Origin: Streptomyces spinosisporus
Lineage (GTDB): Bacteria; Actinomycetota; Actinomycetes; Streptomycetales; Streptomycetaceae
Length of the DNA stretch: 64,000 nucleotides
Assembly (NCBI RefSeq): GCF_022698145.1
Contig: NZ_JALDAX010000022.1
Location: 1 to 64,000, forward strand
Direction: 5' to 3'
The notes under the pieces were generated by a model, which saw only the letters and a program-made list of their open reading frames with translations, was not told where the DNA came from and did not search any database. Below, in pieces: positions 34,521 through 42,958 of this stretch. Each line of letters opens with the position of its first letter. Position 1 is the first letter of the stretch. Both the position numbers and the translations under genes were made by a program.

Positions 34521-34546
34521 GCCGGTAGGCTAACCACTGCTCAGCT

Positions 34547-34598
34547 CCTCAGACAAGTGAGAATGGCTCACTCCTCAGACAAGTGCCTCAGACAAGTG
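34547..34598. promoter_or_regulatory. Three direct repeats, candidate GntR operator array
   Basis: CCTCAGACAAGTG occurs perfectly three times: 34547-34559, 34573-34585 and 34586-34598. Copy 1 contains, on the minus strand, the predicted -35 (TTGTCT) of the leuA leader promoter. Copy 3 abuts the ribosome site of the gntR gene. The array could let one regulator control both directions. Confidence 0.65.
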
Positions 34599-34610
34599 GG
34601 AGAACCCGGT

Positions 34611-35288
34611 ATGCCGCTCGGCGCCCTCCGCCCCAGCCCCCTGGTCGAACAGGCCACGGAGCAGCTGCGCGCGCAGATCACCGGCGGCCACTGGCCGGTC
34701 GGCACCCGGCTGCCCGGCGAGACCACCCTCGCCAAGGAGCTCGGCGTGGGCCGCTCCACCGTCCGCGAGGCGCTGCGCGCGCTGGCCGGAGCCGGCCTCG
34801 TCCAGCCCCGGCAGGGCGCCGGAGTCTTCGTCATCGCCACCGAACCGGCCGAGGACTGGCCCACCCGGCTGCGCCGGGCCGCGGTGACCGACGTCTACGA
34901 GGTGCGCATGGCGGTCGAGGTGCACGCCGCCCGGCTGGCCGCCCGGCGGCGCACCCCCGAGGACATCGCCGCGATCGAGCTCGCGCTGGAAGGACGCCGT
35001 ACCGCCTCGTCCGGCGACGACGCGGCCTTCGTCGACGCCGACATCGCCTTCCACGCGGCCGTGGTCGCCGCCGCCCACAACCCCGTACTCACCGACCTGT
35101 TCACCGAGTTCACGCCCGTCCTGCGCACCGGACTGGTGGAGCTGCTGGCCCTGACCGGTCTGCGGACGCGCGACCCGAACACCGCGGACGCGGCCCACGA
35201 GGCGCTCGTACGGGCGGTCGCGGACGGGGACGCGGAAGGGGCGGCGGAGGTGCTGCAAGCCGAGCTGGAGGACCCGTTCGCCGGATGA
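34611..35288 (+). CDS. GntR-family regulator (FadR subfamily)
   Basis: This 225-residue regulator starts at ATG 34611, eight bases after GGGAG. The winged helix (about 8-70) contains LPGETTLAKELGVGRSTVREALRAL and LVQPRQGAGVFV. The C-terminal helical FCD domain (about 85-220) has the DADIAFHAAVVAAAHNPVL segment, typical of metal- and carboxylate-binding FadR members. It diverges from the leuA paralogue. Three direct repeats in the shared gap are its likely sites, so it may sense a branched-chain or carboxylic acid intermediate. Its stop codon lies inside a terminator hairpin. Confidence 0.92.
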   Translation: MPLGALRPSPLVEQATEQLRAQITGGHWPVGTRLPGETTLAKELGVGRSTVREALRALAGAGLVQPRQGAGVFVIATEPAEDWPTRLRRAAVTDVYEVRMAVEVHAARLAARRRTPEDIAAIELALEGRRTASSGDDAAFVDADIAFHAAVVAAAHNPVLTDLFTEFTPVLRTGLVELLALTGLRTRDPNTADAAHEALVRAVADGDAEGAAEVLQAELEDPFAG

Positions 35289-35306
35289 CGCCCCTCCGTC
35301 ATCCGG
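35281..35306 (+). terminator. Hairpin overlapping the gntR stop codon
   Basis: A perfect 10-bp stem (35281-35290 with 35297-35306, arm CCGGATGACG) with a 6-base loop contains the gntR stop codon in its left arm. It probably ends the gntR transcript. Confidence 0.6.
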
Positions 35307-35430
35307 TCGGCGCAGCCGCCGGAATAGTGCGGGCGCCCGCGAGGTTGTCCTCGCCCGAGGCGCATGCGTGTGCATGGATCGCGGGGGGCACCCCTCACGA
35401 AAGGTCCGTCATGAAGCGAAAGGTCCTGTC

Positions 35431-36090
35431 ATGAAGATCGGCATCATCGGCGCGGGCAACATCGGCGGCAACCTCACCCGGCGGCTCACCGCCCTCGGCC
35501 ACGACGTCTCCGTCGCCAACTCCCGCGGCCCCCACACGCTCACGGCACTGGCCGAGGAGACCGGCGCGACACCCGTCACCGTCGACGAAGCGGCCCGCGG
35601 CGCGGAGGTCGTCGTCGTCACGATCCCCCTCAAGGCGCTTCCCGACCTCCCGTCCGGGCTGCTCGACGGGGCCGCGGACGGCGTCGCGGTCATCGACACC
35701 GGCAACTACTACCCGCAGCGCGACGGCAGGATCGCGGCGATCGAGGACGAGGGCCTCACCGAGAGCCGCTACGCGGAACGCCTGATCGGCCACCCCGTGA
35801 TCAAGGCGTTCAACGAGACCTACGCACAGGACATCCTCGACCTGCCCCGCCCGGCCGGCGCCGCCGACCGCATGGCGCTGCCCGTCGCGGGCGACGACGC
35901 CGCCGCGAAGCGGAAGGTACGGGACCTGATCGACGAGCTCGGCTTCGACACCGTCGACACCGGCGGCCTCGACGACTCCTGGCGCCAGCAGCCCGGCACA
36001 CCGGTGTACGGCATGCGCGAGAACGTCGACACGGTCACCAAGGCCCTCGCGGAGGCGTCCCCGGAGCGGCCCGCGGAGTTCCGGGCGTAA
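35431..36090 (+). CDS. NADP-binding oxidoreductase, F420:NADP-reductase-like
   Basis: This 219-residue protein opens with a Rossmann fingerprint, MKIGIIGAGNIGGNLTRRL. VANSRGPHTL follows strand 2, the position that usually contacts the NADP phosphate. The fold continues with VVVVTIPLKAL and IDTGNYYPQRDG. It belongs to the Npd/F420-dependent NADP reductase-like group, but real F420 use cannot be told from sequence. ATG 35431 is preceded by AAAGGTCC. A seven-codon reading frame (MKRKVLS) ends in ATGA overlapping this start. It converges on a MOSC gene. Confidence 0.88.
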   Translation: MKIGIIGAGNIGGNLTRRLTALGHDVSVANSRGPHTLTALAEETGATPVTVDEAARGAEVVVVTIPLKALPDLPSGLLDGAADGVAVIDTGNYYPQRDGRIAAIEDEGLTESRYAERLIGHPVIKAFNETYAQDILDLPRPAGAADRMALPVAGDDAAAKRKVRDLIDELGFDTVDTGGLDDSWRQQPGTPVYGMRENVDTVTKALAEASPERPAEFRA

Positions 36091-36109
36091 GGAACGACCA
36101 GGGACGTTG

Positions 36110-36179
36110 CGGCCGTACGGCTCGGACGAACCCGAGGGGACGCGACGGCCGTACGGCTCAGACGACGTCAAGGGGACGG
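36110..36179. repeat. Imperfect tandem duplication of about 36 bp
   Basis: Two copies begin CGGCCGTACGGCTC (36110 and 36146) and end in GGGGACG. They lie between the converging oxidoreductase and MOSC genes. The second copy extends over the last codons of the MOSC gene, so the duplication probably arose at its 3' end. Confidence 0.6.
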
Positions 36180-36700
36180 TGCGGCCCGTCCGGCAGCTCG
36201 ACCTCCACCGGGTCGCCCGGCCGCACCACCCCACCCGTCACGACCACGCTCATGATCCCGGCACGGCGCCGCAGGACACCGTCCTCGTCCCGCCCGACGA
36301 CCTGCTTGAGCAGCCCGTCCTGGAAGCCGTCGATCTGCAGACAGGGGTTCCGCAGCCCGGTGACCTCGATGACGGCCTCGTCACCGAGCCGCAGCAGCGT
36401 TCCGACGGGCAGGCCCAGCAGATCGATCCCGCGCGTGGTGACGTTCTCCCCGAGCTGCCCGGCCGCGACCTCGAACCCGGCCGCCCGCACCTCGTCGAAC
36501 AGCTCCTCGTGGATGAGGTGCACCTGCCGCAGATTCGGCTGCGAGGGATCCCTGCGCATCCGGCTCCGATGCTTCACGGTCGTCCCGGCATGCACATCCC
36601 CCTCCACCCCGAGCCCCGCGAGCAACGTGATGCTCTCCCGGTTCGGCTTGGCGAACGAGTACACCCCATTCCTGCTGACCGCACTGACGGCCCCACCCAT
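36158..36700 (-). CDS. MOSC domain protein
   Basis: This 180-residue protein starts at ATG 36700, preceded by GGAGGGGG. It has the MOSC core: GVEGDVHAG, FEVAAGQLGENVTTRGIDL, LPVGTLLRLGDEAVIEVTG and RNPCLQID. MOSC domains occur in molybdenum-cofactor sulfurases and in YiiM-type enzymes that detoxify N-hydroxylated compounds. The conserved Cys here (NPCLQ) is consistent with Moco binding. It is a stand-alone form without the sulfurase PLP domain. The likely role is Moco-dependent redox or sulfur transfer; the substrate is unknown. Confidence 0.9.
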   Translation of the reverse strand: MGGAVSAVSRNGVYSFAKPNRESITLLAGLGVEGDVHAGTTVKHRSRMRRDPSQPNLRQVHLIHEELFDEVRAAGFEVAAGQLGENVTTRGIDLLGLPVGTLLRLGDEAVIEVTGLRNPCLQIDGFQDGLLKQVVGRDEDGVLRRRAGIMSVVVTGGVVRPGDPVEVELPDGPHRPLDVV

Positions 36701-36738
36701 GACGCCCCCTCCGCCGCACGACTCTCGTGCTCGGCACC

Positions 36739-37293
36739 CTATCCGGCGGCCCATTTCTTCAGCGCCGCCTTGTCCGCGAAGTTCGCCACGTCCTTGTCGA
36801 GCGGGTCGCTGGTGTACTGGTGGAAGCGCCACTTGGCCTGGATGCGGGGCTTGCCCGCCGTGACGTAGTCGGCGATCCAGAGGCCGTCGCCGGCGTACGA
36901 CGTGGTGTCGACGTTGAGCCAGAAGTCGCGGTTCGCATAGAGCACGACCTGGTTGTTCGGGCGGAGGTCCTTCACGATGCGGATGAAGTGGTCCTTCTCC
37001 GCGTTGCTCGCGTGCGTGCCCTCGCTGGTGCGCTCCCAGTCGACGGCGAGGATGTCGCCCGCCTTCTCGGGGGCGTGCTTGACGAAGTACTCCGCCTGGG
37101 CCTGGAGGTTGCCCGGCCACAGGAAGTGGTAGAAGCCGACGACGAGTCCGGCGTCACGGCCGTGCTTGGTCTGGGCGGTGAGCTTGGGGTTGACGTACGA
37201 ACGGCCTTCCGTCGCCTTGATGAAGACGAAGGAGAGGCCGTCGGTGCTGTACGAGGATGACTGGTAGGCGCTTACGTCGATGCCGCGCAGCAT
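36739..37293 (-). CDS. GH25-family muramidase-like protein without signal peptide
   Basis: This 184-residue protein is almost exactly one GH25 (Chalaropsis-type lysozyme) domain: GIDVSAYQ at the start, VFIKATEGRSYVNP, GFYHFLWPG, ILAVDWE with the acid pair, and WIADYV. It starts MLRGID with no signal peptide, transmembrane helix or cell-wall-binding domain. It may leave the cell through a phage-like or contractile-injection route, or by lysis; that is inference. The neighbours are not phage genes. It is separated from the upstream serine dehydratase gene by a hairpin. Confidence 0.9.
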   Translation of the reverse strand: MLRGIDVSAYQSSSYSTDGLSFVFIKATEGRSYVNPKLTAQTKHGRDAGLVVGFYHFLWPGNLQAQAEYFVKHAPEKAGDILAVDWERTSEGTHASNAEKDHFIRIVKDLRPNNQVVLYANRDFWLNVDTTSYAGDGLWIADYVTAGKPRIQAKWRFHQYTSDPLDKDVANFADKAALKKWAAG

Positions 37294-37309
37294 GTGAGGA
37301 CTCCCTGAA

Positions 37310-37354
37310 GTGCCGGTGGGGGGACAGGGGTTGATGTACCCCCCACACTGGCAC
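37310..37354 (-). terminator. Imperfect hairpin after sdaA
   Basis: Complementary arms around 37310-37323 (GTGCCGGTGGGGGG) and 37339-37354 pair with one mismatch and one bulge. It lies 38 bases past the sdaA stop and probably ends the glycine/serine operon before the GH25 gene. Confidence 0.5.
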
Positions 37355-37392
37355 GGGTGATCCCTTCCGGATGTGGAAACGGCGTGGAAACG

Positions 37393-38775
<1,383 letters not shown>

Positions 38776-38791
38776 GGGAACCTCCTGAGAG

Positions 38792-38823
38792 GGTGGGGGC
38801 ACACAGCGTCGGGTGCCCCCACC
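38792..38823 (-). terminator. Intercistronic hairpin between glyA and sdaA
   Basis: A perfect 11-bp stem (38792-38802 with 38813-38823, arm GGTGGGGGCAC) and 10-base loop begins 6 bases after the glyA stop and ends 17 bases before the sdaA start. It may act as a partial terminator or RNA-stabilizing element. Confidence 0.65.
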
Positions 38824-38829
38824 GGGGAA

Positions 38830-40098
38830 CTACTTGTTCAGACCGGGGTACAGCGGGTGCTTGTCGGCGAGCGCCCTGACCCGGGCCTGCAGCGCCTCGG
38901 CGTCGTAGGTCGGCTTCAGCGCTTCGGCGATCACGTCGGCGACCTCGGCGAAGTCCTCGGCGCCGAAGCCGCGGGTGGCCAGCGCCGGGGTGCCGATCCG
39001 CAGCCCCGAGGTGACCATCGGCGGGCGCGGGTCGTCGGGCACGGCGTTGCGGTTGACGGTGATGCCCACTTCGTGCAGCCGGTCCTCGGCCTGCTGCCCG
39101 TCCAGCTCGGAGGCGCGCAGGTCGACGAGGATCAGATGCACGTCGGTGCCGCCGGAGAGCACGTTCACCCCGGCTGCCCGGGCGTCGTCGGCGGTCAGCC
39201 GCTCGGCCAGGATCCGCGCCCCCTCCACCGTACGCCGCTGCCGCTCCTTGAACTCCTCGCTCGCGGCGACCTTGAAGGACACCGCCTTGGCGGCGATCAC
39301 GTGCTCCAGCGGGCCGCCCTGGAAGCCGGGGAAGACCGAGGAGTTCAGCTTCTTCGCGAAGTCGGTGCTGCGCGCCAGGATGATGCCGCCGCGCGGGCCG
39401 CCCAGCGTCTTGTGGGTGGTGGAGGTGACCACGTCCGCGTACGGCACCGGGTTGGCGTGCAGCCCGGCCGCGACCAGTCCGGCGAAGTGCGCCATGTCGA
39501 CCCACAGGTACGCGCCGACCTCGTCGGCGATCCGGCGGAAGGCGGCGAAGTCCAGCTCGCGCGGGTACGCCGACCAGCCGGCGATGATCACCTTGGGGCG
39601 GTGTTCCTTGGCGAGCTTCTCCAGCTCGGCCATGTCGACCAGGCCGGTGGCGGCGTCCACGTGGTAGGCGACCACGTTGAACTGCTTGCCGGAGAAGTTC
39701 AGCCGCATCCCGTGGGTGAGGTGGCCGCCGTGCGCCAGGTCCAGGCCCAGGATGGTGTCGCCGGGCTGGGCCAGCGCGAACAGGGCGGCCTGGTTGGCGG
39801 ACGCGCCGGAGTGCGGCTGGACGTTGGCGTAGGCGGCGCCGAACAGCTCCTTGAGCCGGTCGATGGCGATCTGCTCGGCGACGTCGACGTGCTCGCAGCC
39901 GCCGTAGTAGCGCCGGCCGGGGTAGCCCTCGGCGTACTTGTTGGTCAGCACCGAGCCCTGGGCCTCCATCACCGCGAGCGGTGCGAAGTTCTCGGAGGCG
40001 ATCATCTCCAGGGTCGACTGCTGGCGCACCAGCTCGGCGTCGACCGCCGCGGCGATCTCCGGGTCGAGCTCGTGCAGGGACGTGTTCAGGACGGTCAT
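38830..40098 (-). CDS. glyA: Serine hydroxymethyltransferase
   Basis: This 422-residue PLP enzyme interconverts serine and glycine with tetrahydrofolate. The PLP lysine is K230 in VTSTTHKTLGGPRGG. Other family marks are LEMIASENFAP, KYAEGYPGRRYYGGCEHVD and NVQPHSGASANQ. It follows gcvH by 14 bases in an operon headed by a glycine riboswitch, so here it is probably tuned for glycine removal. A second glyA may exist elsewhere, as in other Streptomyces. Confidence 0.97.
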   Translation of the reverse strand: MTVLNTSLHELDPEIAAAVDAELVRQQSTLEMIASENFAPLAVMEAQGSVLTNKYAEGYPGRRYYGGCEHVDVAEQIAIDRLKELFGAAYANVQPHSGASANQAALFALAQPGDTILGLDLAHGGHLTHGMRLNFSGKQFNVVAYHVDAATGLVDMAELEKLAKEHRPKVIIAGWSAYPRELDFAAFRRIADEVGAYLWVDMAHFAGLVAAGLHANPVPYADVVTSTTHKTLGGPRGGIILARSTDFAKKLNSSVFPGFQGGPLEHVIAAKAVSFKVAASEEFKERQRRTVEGARILAERLTADDARAAGVNVLSGGTDVHLILVDLRASELDGQQAEDRLHEVGITVNRNAVPDDPRPPMVTSGLRIGTPALATRGFGAEDFAEVADVIAEALKPTYDAEALQARVRALADKHPLYPGLNK

Positions 40099-40112
40099 TC
40101 GGCTACGACTCC

Positions 40113-40490
40113 TCAGCCGGCGTTCTGGGCGGTGTACTCGTCGGCGGAGAGCAGGTCGGTCGGCTCCTCGGTGACGCGTACCTTGAACAGCCAGCCGCCC
40201 TCGAAGGGGGCCGAGTTCACCAGGGACGGGTCGTTCACGACGTCCTCGTTGATCTCGGTGATCTCACCGGTGACGGGGGAGTAGAGGTCGCTGACCGACT
40301 TGGTCGACTCCAGCTCGCCGCAGGTCTCGCCCGCGGTCACGGCGGAGCCCACCTCGGGAAGCTGGGCGTAGACGACATCGCCGAGCGCGTTGGCCGCGAA
40401 CTCCGTGATGCCGACCGTCGAGACGCCGTCCTCGGCGGCCGACAGCCACTCGTGCTCCTTGCTGTAGCGCAGCTGCTGCGGGTTGCTCAT
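40113..40490 (-). CDS. gcvH: Glycine cleavage system H protein
   Basis: This 125-residue carrier protein has the lipoyl-lysine K64 in GELESTKSVSDLYSP and the family core YSKEHEWL, VGITEFAANALGDVVY and ITEINEDVVNDPSLVN. It shuttles the aminomethyl group between the P, T and L proteins. ATG 40490 is chosen for the AGGAG upstream and because it matches the usual family N-terminus. About 120 bases separate it from gcvT. The P and L protein genes are not in the window. Confidence 0.97.
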   Translation of the reverse strand: MSNPQQLRYSKEHEWLSAAEDGVSTVGITEFAANALGDVVYAQLPEVGSAVTAGETCGELESTKSVSDLYSPVTGEITEINEDVVNDPSLVNSAPFEGGWLFKVRVTEEPTDLLSADEYTAQNAG

Positions 40491-40610
40491 GGCCTGAATT
40501 CTCCTGTACGCGCGAAGGTGCTGGTGAATGAGGGACTGCTGCATGCGGGGATGAGCAGGGACACTGTGCGCGGACTCACGTCGGTGCGGACGGTCGCCCA
40601 CGCCCAGTGT

Positions 40611-41729
40611 CTACTTCTGGCGCTTGTAGAACGGCAGCGCCACGACCTCGTACGGTTCATGGCTGCCGCGGATGTCGACGCCCACTCCGGGCGTGCCCGG
40701 GGCCGCGTGCGCGGCGTCGACGTAGGCCATCGCGATCGGCTTGCCGAGGGTGGGGGAGGGGGCGCCGGAGGTGACCTCGCCGATCACCGTGCCGTCGGCG
40801 ACGACCGGGTACCCGGCGCGCGGGACGCGGCGGCCCTCGGCGATCAGGCCGACCAGGACGCGGGGCGGGTTCTGTTCGGCGCGGGCGGCGGCGTCGGCCA
40901 GCGCGGCACGCCCCACGAAGTCGCCCTCCTTGTCGAACTTCACCACGCGCCCGAGCCCGGCGTCGAAGGGGGTCAGGGAGGTCGACAGCTCGTGCCCGTA
41001 CAGCGGCATGCCCGCCTCCAGGCGCAGGGTGTCGCGGCAGGACAGTCCGCAGGGGACCAGGCCGACGCCCTCGCCGGCCTCGGTCAGCGCCTGCCACAGT
41101 GCGACGGCGTGCTCCGGCTTCACGAAGAGCTCGAAGCCGTCCTCGCCGGTGTAGCCGGTGCGGGCGATCAGGGCGGGGACGCCGGCCACGGTGCCGGGCA
41201 GGCCCGCGTAGTACTTCAGGCCGTCGAGGTCGGCGTCGGTCAGGGACTTGAGGATGCCGGGGGACTCGGGGCCCTGGACGGCGATCAGCGCGTAGGCGTC
41301 GCGGTCGTCGCGCACCTCGGCGTCGAAGCCGGCGGCGCGCCCGGTCAGGGCGTCGAGGACGACCTGGGCGTTGGAGGCGTTGGCGACGACCATGTACTCG
41401 GTCTCGGCGAGCCGGTAGACGATCAGGTCGTCGAGGATGCCGCCGTCGGCGCGGCAGATCATGGTGTAGCGGGCGCGGCCGACGCCGACGGAGGCGATGT
41501 TGCCGACCAGGGCGTGGTTCAGCAGGGCGGCCGCCTGGGGGCCGGTGACGGTGATCTCGCCCATGTGGGAGAGGTCGAACAGCCCGGCCCGGGTGCGCAC
41601 GGCGAGGTGCTCGTCGCGCTCGGAGCCGTAGCGCAGCGGCATGTCCCAGCCGGCGAAGTCGGTCATGGTGGCGCCGAGCGAGCGATGCAGGGCATCGAGC
41701 GCGGTACGGCGCGGGGGGGTGCTGCTCAT
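40611..41729 (-). CDS. gcvT: Glycine cleavage system T protein (aminomethyltransferase)
   Basis: This 372-residue protein transfers the methylene group from lipoylated H protein to tetrahydrofolate, releasing ammonia. It shows the family signatures GWDMPLRYGS, FDLSHMGEITVTG, NASNAQVVLD, ARTGYTGEDGFELF and LGLVPCGLSCRDTLRLEAGMPLYG-type elements (broken here into pieces). GGGAG lies 7 bases upstream of ATG 41729. It is the first gene of the riboswitch-controlled gcvT-gcvH-glyA-sdaA cluster. Confidence 0.96.
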   Translation of the reverse strand: MSSTPPRRTALDALHRSLGATMTDFAGWDMPLRYGSERDEHLAVRTRAGLFDLSHMGEITVTGPQAAALLNHALVGNIASVGVGRARYTMICRADGGILDDLIVYRLAETEYMVVANASNAQVVLDALTGRAAGFDAEVRDDRDAYALIAVQGPESPGILKSLTDADLDGLKYYAGLPGTVAGVPALIARTGYTGEDGFELFVKPEHAVALWQALTEAGEGVGLVPCGLSCRDTLRLEAGMPLYGHELSTSLTPFDAGLGRVVKFDKEGDFVGRAALADAAARAEQNPPRVLVGLIAEGRRVPRAGYPVVADGTVIGEVTSGAPSPTLGKPIAMAYVDAAHAAPGTPGVGVDIRGSHEPYEVVALPFYKRQK

Positions 41730-41771
41730 GGGTGGTCTCCCAAGTCATGACAGGGCGATGTCGTTCCTCCC

Positions 41772-41963
41772 CATCTGTCATCGGAACCTGAGAGGTTCGC
41801 CCTGATCGCGACGGCGATCCGGGCTTGCACCTTGGGTGGAGCCACTGTCACAGCGGCCCGCTTTTCAGATGTGCCTCGCCCGCGCGGTAACGGGGCCTGA
41901 GAGATTCAAGGGAGGTACTTGCTCCTTCGGCGCCCCGGTGTTCCGGGGTCTCTCCCGCGCGGA
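41772..41963 (-). promoter_or_regulatory. Tandem glycine riboswitch upstream of gcvT
   Basis: Read on the minus strand, the leader contains the glycine-aptamer hallmarks GGGAGAGACC, GCCGAAGGAGCAAG, CTCCCTTGAATCTCTCAGG, closed by CCGCGCGG at both ends (first aptamer, about 41963-41870). A second aptamer (about 41865-41772) has CCCAAGGTGCAAGCC and GGCGAACCTCTCAGGTTCCG. It ends about 45 bases before gcvT. Tandem glycine riboswitches are known in Streptomyces gcv operons, where they turn expression on. Exact ends are approximate. Confidence 0.93.
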
Positions 41964-42159
41964 TTCAAGCGGCCGGTATGCAGTTGGCGCGCACATCATT
42001 GCATGCCTCGTCCGCGGGTGGCAGGGCCGCAGGTGCCGCCGCCTTTTGTGACGGGCTTGTGGCAGGGCGATCACCAAAACACGAGACACCGCGCATTACC
42101 TTCTCTTTACACTCGTAGGGCAGGGGATCCGTACCCGGCCCCAGGGGAGGACGATCTCG

Positions 42160-42825
42160 GTGAACAGGACCACCGCGTACGCCACGAGCTCGGCGGTCGC
42201 GCTGCCGAAGCAGTCCGCGGCCCCGGCCCGGGAGGCCTGCGCCGGCCGGGCTCCCGTGGTCCGCGACCTGCGCGACCGCTCGGGGCGCAGCCCGCACGCG
42301 CTGCTCTTCGGCCCGCGCGACCTCGTGGTGATCACCGGTCTGCCCGGCAGCGGCAAGTCGACGCTGATGTCGCGCACCGTGCGCGGTGTGCGCATCGACT
42401 CCCAGGACACCCGGGACCGCTGGGCGGCACGCATGCCCCGCTCCCTGCCGTACGCGCTCTACCGCCCTCTGGTCCGCCTCGCGCACTACGCCGGCCTGCG
42501 CCGGACCCTGCGCGCCGGCGAGGGCGCGGTCGTGCACGACTGCGGCACCCAGGCCTGGGTGCGCGGCTGGCTGGGCCGCGAGGCCCGCCGCCGCGGCGGC
42601 ACCCTGCACCTGCTGCTGCTCGACGTCCCGCCGGACGCGGCCCTGGCCGGCCAGCGCGAGCGGGGCCGCGGGGTCTCCCGCTACGCCTTCCTGAGGCACC
42701 GCACGGCGGCCGCCCGCCTGATCCGCGCCGTGGAACGCGGCGACCTGCCCGAGGGGGTGGGCTCGGCGGTCCTCCTGGACCGCGCCGCGGCCGACGTCCT
42801 GCGCAGCATCGCCTTCACGGGCTGA
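42160..42825 (+). CDS. P-loop ATPase/kinase-like protein
   Basis: From GTG 42160 (AGGGGAGG upstream) this is a 221-residue protein with Walker A GLPGSGKST in VVITGLPGSGKSTLMSR, then RIDSQDTRDRW and HDCGTQAWVR. The fold resembles small AAA/zeta-toxin or chloramphenicol-phosphotransferase-like P-loop kinases. LLLLDVPPDAALAGQ could be the strand before the lid. No substrate can be assigned. It is divergent from the riboswitch leader of gcvT. The next gene starts 133 bases on. Confidence 0.85.
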   Translation: MNRTTAYATSSAVALPKQSAAPAREACAGRAPVVRDLRDRSGRSPHALLFGPRDLVVITGLPGSGKSTLMSRTVRGVRIDSQDTRDRWAARMPRSLPYALYRPLVRLAHYAGLRRTLRAGEGAVVHDCGTQAWVRGWLGREARRRGGTLHLLLLDVPPDAALAGQRERGRGVSRYAFLRHRTAAARLIRAVERGDLPEGVGSAVLLDRAAADVLRSIAFTG

Positions 42826-42894
42826 CCCCTTTGTCCGTGCACCCGCTAGCCTTTCCAGCCTCAGCGGTGCTTCTCCACGGCAGCGCTTCCCAGC

Positions 42895-42932
42895 AGCAGT
42901 ACGTCTCAACAGCAGTACGTCTCAACAGCAGT
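42895..42932. repeat. 16-bp tandem repeat upstream of the first sseB-like gene
   Basis: AGCAGTACGTCTCAAC occurs twice in tandem (42895-42910, 42911-42926) followed by a partial third copy. It lies 30-60 bases before the start of the SseB-like gene, in its likely promoter or leader. Confidence 0.6.
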
Positions 42933-42958
42933 GGTTCACAGCAGGCGGTCGGACACAG

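Noticed and set aside
36739..37293. Prophage remnant marked by a lysozyme gene
   Set aside because: No other phage-like gene, attachment site or composition shift is seen nearby.
42895..42932. CRISPR array
   Set aside because: The units are contiguous 16-bp tandem copies without spacers, and no cas genes are present.
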